A stretch of DNA of 64,000 bases from Bradyrhizobium guangdongense (lineage in GTDB: Bacteria; Pseudomonadota; Alphaproteobacteria; Rhizobiales; Xanthobacteraceae), in assembly GCF_004114975.1 (NCBI RefSeq), contig NZ_CP030051.1:5022001-5086000 (forward strand). Direction: 5' to 3'. Within the stretch, counting starts at the first letter, position 1. Every line of letters starts with the position of its first letter. Under the pieces are notes generated by a model. The model had not been told where the DNA came from. It saw only the letters and a program-made list of their open reading frames with translations, and did not search any database. Below are positions 7,477 to 16,600 of this stretch, piece after piece. Position numbers and translations under genes: made by a program.

Positions 7477-9225
7477 TCACTGCTCCGGCAAGCCTGCCTC
7501 GATCTCGGCCTGAACGATGCGATCCCAGGCTGCGATACACACCGGGCTGGCATTCTTCATCGGCGGCGAGACAGTGAGCTTCGTCGTGCCGGGCCGCAGC
7601 CTCAGCCCTTCCTGCATCGCTACCCTCGCCTGCTCGGTGTGACCGAGTCTCTGGTAGGCGGCAGCGAGCAGCATCTGCGAGCGGCCGGTCGCCGGCGTGA
7701 TGGCGATCGAACGCTGCAACCACGGCAGCGCCTCCTGGTCACGCCCCATCATAACATTCGCCAGGCCCGCGCCGAGCAGCCAGGTCCAGCGCGACGCCGC
7801 CGGCGTGTCGTAACGATCGGCTTGCCGGAATGTCGCGAGCGCATCGTCGAAGCGGCCGAGAAAAATCTGCCCGAGGCCGATCAGGTAGAGCGCAGACCCG
7901 TCCCACGGGTCGAAGCTCAAGGCCCTGGCGCAGGTGACGAGACTTTCCACGAAATGGTTGGTGGCGCTGAGGAAGCGGCAATGGGCCTCGAGCACCGGAA
8001 TCGAATTGGGCTTCAGCCGCAGGGCCTGCTCGAGCGTCGCATTGGCGTTCGCTTCGACCGTCACAGCCTCCTCCGGGCTGAACCAGACCATCTGGATGCC
8101 GCGCAGCTGCAGCGAAGACAGCGCGACGGCGAGATCGACGTTGTCAGGGTCGTCGGTGATCGCCTTTTGAAGCATGGATTGCGCCACGCCGAAACGCTCG
8201 CGCGTCGTCTGGTTGATCGAGGCGAGCGCCTGCTCGACCGCTACCTTGTCGCCGCCAGCCGACGATTTGCGGCTGGGAACTGCCGAGGCGCTCGGCTCCA
8301 GGACTTCATTCAAGCGCCGCGCGAGCACATGGCCGACGCCGGCGGCGAGCCGGGACTGCGCAAGCTGCGCGTCTGCGTCGTCCGCGGCGAGGGACGCTGC
8401 GACGGACTGAACCTCGCCGGTGCCGGCCTTGATGAGGCGCGCCCGCAAGATCCAGGATTGATCGTTGAGCTGCAGCTCGCCGCGCAGTTCGTAATCGGAT
8501 GCGGCAGCGGTCGCTGCGGCGCTCTCGTCGCCTGCGACCGTCAATCGTGGCGCAACCACGCTGACGTTCTGGATCTTGGCAAAGCCATCCAGGAGCCGGC
8601 CGGTGACCTCCGTCGCCATCGCCGCGCCGCGCGGATCATTGCTGGCGTCGACGATCGCCGCCACGGCGATGCGCGGCAGCGGTCGCCCGAACAGAAGGTC
8701 CGGCTTCAACGCCGGCGCGGCCACCGCAAGACCCACGACGATCACACCGAGCCCCGCGACAGCGGCGAGGATCGCACGCCGGCTGAAGCCAAACAGGGCG
8801 CGGTGCGGTCTTCCAGATACTGCGGCACGCTCGGCCAGCGACGGGGGTTCGGCCCTGCCGAGTGGCCCCGTCGCGTCTTGCATCCGGCTCGCGGTCGGCA
8901 CGTCCACAACCTCCGCCGCCAACAGATAGCCGCCGCCGGAGGCGAGCTTGATCAGCTGCCGCCGCTCGTCGCCGAGCGCGGCGCGAAGCTCCCGGATGCA
9001 CTGAAACAAGCTGTCCTCGCCGACATGGACGTTCGGCCAGACCGCCTCCATCAGCTCCTGCTTGCTCAGCACGCGGCCGCCGCTGGCGGCGAAAAGCCGG
9101 AGCATCTCGAAGGACTTGGGACGGAGCTTGATCGGCGTGCCATCGGCCCCGCGCAGCTCCGCGCGCGTCAGGTCCAGCTCGAAGCCGGCGAAACGAAGCA
9201 AGCTACCCCCCAACACGTCTCTCAA
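7477..9225 (-). CDS. ToxR/CadC-like membrane regulator with TPR sensor region
   Basis: A 582-residue one-component regulator. Residues about 8-106 form an OmpR/PhoB-type winged helix (FELDLTRAELRG, LSKQELMEAVWPNVHVGEDS, GGGYLLAAEV). Residues about 151-171 are one membrane helix (AILAAVAGLGVIVVGLAVAA). The remaining about 400 residues should be periplasmic: a TolB-like segment (PRIAVAAIVDASND), then TPR-like helical repeats from about 340 to 560. It is divergent from the autotransporter pair, with 163 bp between, so it is the obvious candidate regulator. Its start is uncertain: a TTG at 9225, a GTG at 9216 and a TTG at 9204 are all possible. It ends 3 bp from lpxXL, tail to tail. Confidence 0.85.
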   Translation of the reverse strand: MRDVLGGSLLRFAGFELDLTRAELRGADGTPIKLRPKSFEMLRLFAASGGRVLSKQELMEAVWPNVHVGEDSLFQCIRELRAALGDERRQLIKLASGGGYLLAAEVVDVPTASRMQDATGPLGRAEPPSLAERAAVSGRPHRALFGFSRRAILAAVAGLGVIVVGLAVAAPALKPDLLFGRPLPRIAVAAIVDASNDPRGAAMATEVTGRLLDGFAKIQNVSVVAPRLTVAGDESAAATAAASDYELRGELQLNDQSWILRARLIKAGTGEVQSVAASLAADDADAQLAQSRLAAGVGHVLARRLNEVLEPSASAVPSRKSSAGGDKVAVEQALASINQTTRERFGVAQSMLQKAITDDPDNVDLAVALSSLQLRGIQMVWFSPEEAVTVEANANATLEQALRLKPNSIPVLEAHCRFLSATNHFVESLVTCARALSFDPWDGSALYLIGLGQIFLGRFDDALATFRQADRYDTPAASRWTWLLGAGLANVMMGRDQEALPWLQRSIAITPATGRSQMLLAAAYQRLGHTEQARVAMQEGLRLRPGTTKLTVSPPMKNASPVCIAAWDRIVQAEIEAGLPEQ

Positions 9226-9258
9226 GGCGGCTCATATAGCCGAAGTCTGCCGGAAATG

Positions 9259-9305
9259 CCCGAAAATCGGGTCTGAAACGCAAATATCAGAAACTTTCAG
9301 AAACT
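9259..9305. promoter_or_regulatory. Candidate operator between regulator and autotransporters
   Basis: The divergent intergenic region holds TCAGAAACT at 9287-9295 and again at 9297-9305, a direct repeat with a start-to-start distance of exactly 10 bp, plus a degenerate third copy TCTGAAACG at 9272-9280. OmpR/PhoB-type winged helices usually bind tandem direct repeats about one helical turn apart, matching the divergent regulator. A small inverted repeat (CCCGA-AAA-TCGGG, 9259-9271) lies beside it. Binding is inference. Confidence 0.45.
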
Positions 9306-9388
9306 CGCCAACCCCTTATCAGGACACCAATCCCGCCCGGTGCGAAGAATCCCCTCGAGGACTCGGGACCTGCGTGTTGGGGGAAGTG

Positions 9389-12300
9389 GTGAGGACGGGG
9401 AAACATTATTTCAGGGCGAACCGCCGCCTGCGGGCCGCGCTGCTGACGTCGTCGGCGCTGGCCCTGGCCTGGACCCTGCCGGCCGGGCCGGCGCGCGCCG
9501 CGTCGAACGGCACCTGGCTCACCTCTCCCGGCAGCAACGACTATGGCACCGGCTCCAACTGGGACGGTGGCTTCGTGCCGGTAGGCACCGCCTCGTTCGG
9601 CACCTCTTCGACCACCAGCCTGGTGATCTCGAGCGCCAGCGTCGGCGGCTGGACGTTCAACGCCGGCGCCTCGAACTACACGTTTGACGTCAGCAACCAG
9701 CTGGAGTTCACGGGTGCCGGAATCACCGTCAACGGCGGTAGCGCCACCATCAACAACTATAACATCCTGAGGTTCGACCAGGGCAGCACGGCCGGCAATG
9801 CCATCATCAACAATCACAATTTCTTATGGTTCTTCGATTCAAGCACCGCTGGCAGCGCCACCATCAACAACAATTCCGTCGTCCAATTCTTGCAAAACAG
9901 CACGGCCGGCAATGCCGCCATCAACAACAATAGCGGCGTGATCCAATTCTTGCAAAACAGCACAGCCGGCAATGCCGCCATCAACAACAACAACTATGGC
10001 GTGGTCGACTTCTCCTACACCACAGGATTAAACGGTGACAACAAGATCAGCGCCGGCTCGATCGCGGGCGCCGGCTCTTACAACCTCGGCGCCAATGAAC
10101 TGACGGTCGGCTCTGACAATTCCTCGACCGAGGTGAGCGGCGTCATTTCGGGCGCCGGCGGCTCGCTGGTCAAGACCGGCACCGGCACGCTGACCCTGTC
10201 GGGCGCCAACACCTATACCGGCGGCACCACGATCAATGGCGGCACGTTACAGCTCGGCAGTGCCGGCGGCGTCGGCTCCATTGTGGGGACCGTCAACGTC
10301 GACAGCTCGGGCACATTCGATGTCTTCAACGCCGACACCAGCGGCATCACCACCATCACCAACGGCGGTCTTCTGAACTTCAGGAACAGCAGCACGGCCG
10401 GCAGCGCCACCATCACCAACAACTACTATCTGTACCTCTGGGACACCAGCACAGCCGGCAGCGCCATCATCACCAACAACCGGTACTTGGGGTTCCACAA
10501 TCTCAGTTCGGCTGGCAGCGCCACCATCACCAACGGCAGCACGCTGAGTTTCTACGAAGCCAGCACGGCTGGCGGCGCAACCATCACCAACAACAGCGCC
10601 GGAGCCACTTCTTTTTACGACACCAGTACTGCTGGCAGCGCGACCATCGTCAACAACAGCGGCGGCTCCACGACGTTTTACGGCACCAGCACCGCCGGTA
10701 ACGCGACGATCAACAACGATGGCTCAGTCAATTTCAACCAAACGAGCACAGCGGGAAGCGCCGGCATCACCAACAACGGCACCTTGAGCTTCGATCATGC
10801 GAGCACGGCCGCACGCGCAACCATCACCAACAACCTTTCGATGGCGTTCGCCGGCTTCAGCACGGCTGGCAGCGCGACAATCACCAATACCTATAATCTC
10901 ATTTTCAGAGACAACAGCACCGCCGGCAGCGCGACGATTACCAACAATGCCGGCGGCACGACCTTTTTCCGGGACAATGCGACCGCCGGCAATGCGCAGC
11001 TGATCAACAACGCGGCCAATGCCGTCTTCGATTTCTCCGGCAGCTCCCGCCCGAACGGCGACCATAAGCTCAGCGCCGGCTCGATCGCCGGCAACGGCAC
11101 CTTCTTACTCGGTGCCAACGAGCTCACGGTCGGCGGCAACAATCTGTCGACCGCCGTCAGCGGCGTGATCGCCGATGGCGGCTCCTTCGGCGGCACCGGC
11201 GGTTCGCTGGTCAAGACCGGTACCGGCACGCTGACGCTGTCGGGTGCCAACACCTACACCGGCGGCACCACCTTCGCCGACGGAACGGTCAGCGTCTCCT
11301 CGGACGCCAATCTCGGCGACCTCGCGGGCAGCCTGACCTTCAACGGCGGCACCTTGCAAGTTACTGGCACGGCATTTACCGCCACCGCGCGCACCATCAA
11401 CTGGGGCGCAGCAGGCGGCACGTTCGACATTGCAGACGCCGCCAACGATTTCGTCGTCAGCCAGAGCATCAGCGGCAGTACGCTGACCAAGACCGGCGCC
11501 GGCACGCTGACCCTGACCGGCGCAGCAGGTTTTTCCGGCGCGACGGTGTCCGCCGGCACGCTGGCCTTCCTCAATAGCTCGGCCGGTAGCGCAGATATCA
11601 CCAACAACGCGCAGTTGGCGTTCTACGGCCACTCTACGGCCGGCAGCGCGATCATCAATAACAGCGGCAACGTGCTGTTCGACGGCAGTTCCACGGCCGG
11701 CAACGCGCAGCTCATCCACACCACCTCCAGCGCCGTCATCGACTTCAACACCCCCGGCCCGGGTAGCGACGGCAAGATCAGCGCCGGCTCGATCGCCGGC
11801 GGAGGCCACTTCAACCTCAACGGCGAAGAGCTGACGGTCGGCGGCAACAATCTGTCGACCACCGTCACCGGCGTGCTCACCGGCAACGGAAGCATGACCG
11901 GGACCTCGCTGGTCAAGGTCGGCACCGGCACCCTGACGCTGGCAGGCATCAACACCTACACCGGCGCGACGATCGTGAACGACGGCACGCTGGCGGTGAA
12001 CGGCTCGATCGCGTCCTCCAGCAGCCTCACCGTGAACAGCGGCGGCACGCTCGGCGGCACCGGCACCGTCGGCAACACGACGATCGCGAGCGGCGGCACG
12101 CTCGCGCCGGGCAATTCCGTGGGCACCCTCAGCGTCAGCGGCAACCTCGCCTTCAGTGCCGGCAGCTTCTACCGGATCGAGGTCTCCACCACCGCCGCCG
12201 ACCGCACCAATGTCACGGGCGCCGCGACGCTCACCGGCGCCACCGTGCAGGCGGTGGCGATTCCCGGCAGCTTCCGCAGCCAGACCTACACCATCCTCAA

Positions 12301-13651
12301 TGCGACCGGCGGCCTCGGCGGAACGCAGTTCGCCGGGCTGAGCGTGAGCGGCAGCTTCAGCCCCGCGCGCAATCCGCATCTCACCTACGACCTCAACAAC
12401 GTCTACCTCGTGCTCGATCCCGGCACGATCGTGCTGCCGGCAGGCACCGGTGCCAACCAGAGCAACGTCGCCGGCGCCATCAACGGAGCCGTCGCAGGCG
12501 GCGGCACGCCGCCGGCCGGCTTCGATGCGCTGCTCAACATGGGCCAGCCTCAGCTCAACCACGGGCTCAGCCAGGTCTCGGGACAGCCAGGCGCCGCCGG
12601 CACGCAGGCTTCGTTCAACGCCATGCAGCAATTCGTCGGCATGCTTGATCCCTTCGGTGGCGGCTCGGACGGCGAGCGCGGCGGCACGGCCGGCGACGGC
12701 GGGACGCTGGGCTATGCGTCCACCGCACCAAACGACGCAAAAGTGCGCGGGGCTTACGCCGCGGTAACGCCGCGCGATGCCAGCGGCGAGGCCGTCGACC
12801 GCCGCTGGGGCGTGTGGGCCTCCGGCTATGGCGGCGCCAGCACGCTGAGCGGCAACGCCGCGGCAGGTTCGACCACCACAAGCAGCCGCATCTACGGCAC
12901 CGTCGTGGGCGCCGACTATCGCGTCTCCCCGAACACGCTGATCGGGTTTGCGCTCGGCGGCGCCGGCTACAATTTTGCGCTGTGGGATGGCCTCGGCGGC
13001 GGCCGCGCCGATCTGTTCCAGGCCGGCTTCTACGGGCGCCACAATTTCGGGCCCGCCTATCTCTCGGCAGCGTTCGCCTATGGCTGGCAGGACGTCACCA
13101 CGGATCGCACCGTGACCGTCGCGGGCACCGACCGGCTTACCGCGAACTTCAAGGCGAGCACCTATGCAGGCCGCCTCGAAAGCGGTTGGCGCTTCGTGCC
13201 GATCCTGGCCTCCAGCTTCGGCGTCACGCCTTACGCAGCGCTGCAGGCCACCATGGTGCATCTGCCAAGTTACGCCGAGACCGCACTGGTCGGCAGCAAC
13301 CAGTTCGCGCTGTCCTACACCGCGCAGGACACCACCAATGTCCGCACCGAGCTCGGCGCCCGCACCGATCAACGCTTCCTGGTGAACGATGGCCTGCTCA
13401 CTCTGCGCGGCCGCCTCGCCTGGGCGCACGACAGCAACACCAATCGTTTCGTCAACGCCGCCTTCCAGACCCTGCCCGGCGCCGCCTTCGCCGTCAGCGG
13501 CGCACAACCCGCGGCCGATTCCGCGCTGGTCGGTGGCCGCGCCGAAATGAAATGGCGTAACGGCGTCTCGCTCGCGGGCACGGTCGATGGCGAGTTCTCA
13601 CGCAGCACGCAGACTTACACGGGCAAGGGCACGGTGCGCTATGAGTGGTAG
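9389..13651 (+). CDS. Giant autotransporter with STAG and PATR repeats (type Va)
   Basis: About 1420 residues. A GTG at 9389, after GGGGGAA, gives a Sec signal with an extended basic n-region (KHYFRANRRLRAA) and cleavage near PARA-AS; the exact start is uncertain. The passenger has 18 units of roughly 16-22 residues with the core (S/N)STAG(S/N)A-x-I-x-NN in three blocks (about residues 128-205, 330-550, 728-787). Each block ends in a shared module KISAGSIAG...ELTVG, usually followed by the PATR strand pair VKTGTGTLTLSGANTYTGGT. These repeats predict a long beta-helix on the cell surface. Residues about 1137-1420 are the autotransporter beta-barrel (RRWGVWASGYGG to the terminal VRYEW, with a BAM-type C-terminal aromatic). 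I see no cysteine in it. Likely adhesin or autoaggregation factor; the ligand is unknown. Confidence 0.88.
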   Translation: MRTGKHYFRANRRLRAALLTSSALALAWTLPAGPARAASNGTWLTSPGSNDYGTGSNWDGGFVPVGTASFGTSSTTSLVISSASVGGWTFNAGASNYTFDVSNQLEFTGAGITVNGGSATINNYNILRFDQGSTAGNAIINNHNFLWFFDSSTAGSATINNNSVVQFLQNSTAGNAAINNNSGVIQFLQNSTAGNAAINNNNYGVVDFSYTTGLNGDNKISAGSIAGAGSYNLGANELTVGSDNSSTEVSGVISGAGGSLVKTGTGTLTLSGANTYTGGTTINGGTLQLGSAGGVGSIVGTVNVDSSGTFDVFNADTSGITTITNGGLLNFRNSSTAGSATITNNYYLYLWDTSTAGSAIITNNRYLGFHNLSSAGSATITNGSTLSFYEASTAGGATITNNSAGATSFYDTSTAGSATIVNNSGGSTTFYGTSTAGNATINNDGSVNFNQTSTAGSAGITNNGTLSFDHASTAARATITNNLSMAFAGFSTAGSATITNTYNLIFRDNSTAGSATITNNAGGTTFFRDNATAGNAQLINNAANAVFDFSGSSRPNGDHKLSAGSIAGNGTFLLGANELTVGGNNLSTAVSGVIADGGSFGGTGGSLVKTGTGTLTLSGANTYTGGTTFADGTVSVSSDANLGDLAGSLTFNGGTLQVTGTAFTATARTINWGAAGGTFDIADAANDFVVSQSISGSTLTKTGAGTLTLTGAAGFSGATVSAGTLAFLNSSAGSADITNNAQLAFYGHSTAGSAIINNSGNVLFDGSSTAGNAQLIHTTSSAVIDFNTPGPGSDGKISAGSIAGGGHFNLNGEELTVGGNNLSTTVTGVLTGNGSMTGTSLVKVGTGTLTLAGINTYTGATIVNDGTLAVNGSIASSSSLTVNSGGTLGGTGTVGNTTIASGGTLAPGNSVGTLSVSGNLAFSAGSFYRIEVSTTAADRTNVTGAATLTGATVQAVAIPGSFRSQTYTILNATGGLGGTQFAGLSVSGSFSPARNPHLTYDLNNVYLVLDPGTIVLPAGTGANQSNVAGAINGAVAGGGTPPAGFDALLNMGQPQLNHGLSQVSGQPGAAGTQASFNAMQQFVGMLDPFGGGSDGERGGTAGDGGTLGYASTAPNDAKVRGAYAAVTPRDASGEAVDRRWGVWASGYGGASTLSGNAAAGSTTTSSRIYGTVVGADYRVSPNTLIGFALGGAGYNFALWDGLGGGRADLFQAGFYGRHNFGPAYLSAAFAYGWQDVTTDRTVTVAGTDRLTANFKASTYAGRLESGWRFVPILASSFGVTPYAALQATMVHLPSYAETALVGSNQFALSYTAQDTTNVRTELGARTDQRFLVNDGLLTLRGRLAWAHDSNTNRFVNAAFQTLPGAAFAVSGAQPAADSALVGGRAEMKWRNGVSLAGTVDGEFSRSTQTYTGKGTVRYEW
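9882..9992 (+). repeat. 60-nt in-frame tandem duplication in the passenger
   Basis: The stretch 9882-9932 recurs at 9942-9992 with a period of exactly 60 nt (20 codons) and one mismatch over about 51 nt. It encodes two identical QFLQNSTAGNAAINNN units. Other STAG units are much more diverged at the DNA level, so this copy is recent and suggests ongoing expansion and contraction by slippage or recombination. Confidence 0.8.
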
Positions 13652-16600
13652 GCGACAGATCTGGTTCGCCGCGATTGTCTTGATGGCGGGTCTGCTGGGC
13701 ACCCCGGCACGCGCCCAAAACGGCGGCACCGGCGGCGAAGGTGACTATCAGTCGACCGGACAATCCGGCGGCGCAGGTGGCGTAACGGGTGTCAACAGCG
13801 GGGTTGGCGGCGATGGTGGCGCACCGAGCCGGGCGTGCCAATGCACCGGCGGCGGTGGCGGTGGCGGCGCTGTGGGGGCGGCCGGCGGGGCCGGTGGCCC
13901 CGGTGGCGAAAGCGGCCCACTTCCCAGCGGCGGCAGTGGTGCAAGCGTGGGACAGGATGGAACCGATGGAACGGCGAGTGTCTCTTCGGCCAGTGGAGGT
14001 GGTGGCGGTGGCGGCGCCGCTGCTGGGCCGAGTGGCGGGAGCCTGAATAATTCCACCACGGCTATTGGTGGAAACGGCGGCAAGGGCGGCAACGGCGGCT
14101 TCAATGGCGACGTCGCAGGCGGCGGTGGCGGTGCAGGTAGCAACGCCTATACCATCACCGGCGCCGGGATCGCTTCAAACAGCGGCAGCATCACCGGCGG
14201 CAATGGCGGCGCCGGCGGCGCCGGCGATGTGGGCGGCAGTGGTGGCGACGGCGGCAATGGCATCGCCGTGGCCGCGACGGGCGTCACGATCAACAATTCG
14301 GGCACCATCTCCGGTGGCGCCGGCGGCGCTGGAGGCGCGCAAATCTCCGACACCAGTGCGAACTACGGGGATCCGGCTTACGGCGGCACACGAGGACGGG
14401 CCGGAGCGACAGGCTATGGCGGCGCCGGCATCATCGGCGCCGGACTCACTGTCAACAACAGCGGTACGATCGCCGGCGGCACCGGATACGGCGCCGGGGG
14501 CAATGCCATCAACTTCACCGGCGGGGCCAACACGCTGACATCGGTCGACGGCACACTGACCGGCAATCTCGGCCTTGCCAACGGTGTCGGCGCCAGCCTG
14601 ACCCTCGCGCAGACAAGTGCCGCCGGCGCCTCCGGCGACGTGACCATCTCCGGCATCACTGGTCTCACCGGAGCCGCCACCGACGCCTCGGTTGCCATCA
14701 GGCTTGACGGCGGCCGCTCGCTCAGCATCACCGGCGCCAGCACCTATAGCGGCGGTACCTCGGTGAGCGACGGATCGACGCTCATCATTGGCAACAGCAA
14801 TGCGTTTGGCAGCGGCACGCTGACCCTGGGCGAGACGCTGGCGGGCGTCACCAAGCTGGTGTTGAACGGCGATGGCCTCACGCTCGCCAACACCATCGTC
14901 ATCAACAGCGATCCCATCATCACCGTTGCAGCCGGCAACACCAACACGATGTCCGGGCCGATCAGCGGTGCCGGCGATATCGTACTCAATGGCGGCGGCA
15001 CGCTGGCGCTGTCCGGCGCCAACACCTACACGGGCCGCACCACGATCTGCGGGACCGCCTGCGATGCGGCCGGCGGCAGCAGCGTATTGAGGGTCGGGAT
15101 CGACACGGTCGGCACGCCGGGCGCAATCACCTCGTCGGCGATCGGCACGGGGCCGCTGACTTTCGACGGCGGCACGCTGCAGGCCGGCGGCAACTACACC
15201 ATCGCCAATGCCGCGCAGGTCAAATCCACCGGCGCGACGATCGATTCCAACGGATACACCTTCACCTATTCCGGCACCATCGCCGACGCTGCAGGTCAAA
15301 CGGGCAGCCTGCTGCTGAAAAACACCAACGGCACCGTGATCCTGTCCGGCACCAACACCTATTCCGGCGGCACCACGGTGGCCGGCGGCACGGTACGTGC
15401 AATGAACAACAGCGCGCTCGGCACCAGCACGGTCACCCTGCAAGACGCCCGGTTGCAGGCCGGCGGCACAAGCAATCTGACCCTCACGAACGACTTCAAG
15501 ATCGATCAGTCGACCAACGGCAGCATCTTAGACGCCAATGGCAAGACGCTGACGATCGCCGGCAATATCACCGACGGCAGCGGCTCCGGCAAGCTGGCGA
15601 CGTCAGACAGTTCGTACGGCCTCGGCAAGGTCGTGTTGCTCGGTACCAACACCTACACCGGCGGCACGACAATCGGCTCCGTTCTGATGCTTGGCGATGC
15701 CAACCACACCGCGTCCATCATAGGTAACGTCGTCAACAACAACCAGTTCTATATCCGGAATGCCGACACATCGGCGATAACGAATCTGACCAACAACAAC
15801 ACCACGACGTTCTCGGGAACGACGACTGCGGCTGCGATGACGATTACCAACAATCATGCCAACGTCTACTTTCTCGACGCGAGCAGCGCCGGCAACTCTA
15901 CGATCAACAACGATTCCTACACCGCGCCAGGCTCCTACATCCCAGCCAACCTGCAGTTCGGCACGATGGGAGGTGCCGATACCAGCACCGCCGGTCATGC
16001 GACGATCAACAACAACGGGATCAGTTACTTTTACGCGGCGACCAATGCCGGGACCGCAACCATCATCAACCAAAGCCAGATAAACTTTCTGGATCAATCG
16101 TCGGCGGGCGGAGCGACGATTACGAACCGCAATGGTGGCACGACCTATTTCGGCGGGTCTGGCGCCAACGAGAACGTGACGGCCGGCAACGCCGTCATCA
16201 CCAATAACGATCGCTCTGCTACCTATTTTTGGGGGACTGCGACCGCTGGCAGCGCCGTGATCACCACCAATTCCGGCGGCGTGACTGAATTAAGCGACAA
16301 TTCAACCGGCGGCAACGCGCAATTCATCACCAACGGCACCGGCTACGTCGACTTCTCCTTCAGTCGCGGCACCAACGGCGACGGCCGCATTACGGCCGGC
16401 TCGATCGCCGGCTCAGGTTTCTACTCCATCGGCGGCGGCAACACGCTCGTGGTCGGCAGCAACAACCTCTCGACGACGGTCAGCGGCGTGATCTCCGATT
16501 TCAATACCGCCCCATGGTGCAGTTGCGGCACGACCGGTCCGGGCAATCTGGAGAAGGTCGGCACCGGCACGCTGGCCCTCTCGGGCACCAACACCTACAC

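Noticed and set aside
7639..9276. Long plus-strand frame opposite the TPR regulator
   Set aside because: No ribosome site or domain; codon bias matches an antisense shadow of the regulator.
9770..10990. Regularly spaced DNA repeats that might suggest a CRISPR array
   Set aside because: Repeat units are translated in frame, vary in length and sequence, and lie inside one autotransporter gene; there are no cas genes.
11105..13507. Very long open frame (about 800 codons) antisense to the first autotransporter
   Set aside because: The repetitive high-GC coding strand leaves the opposite frame open; the product is Gly/Ala/Arg-rich with no domain, and the sense frame has signal peptide, repeats and barrel.
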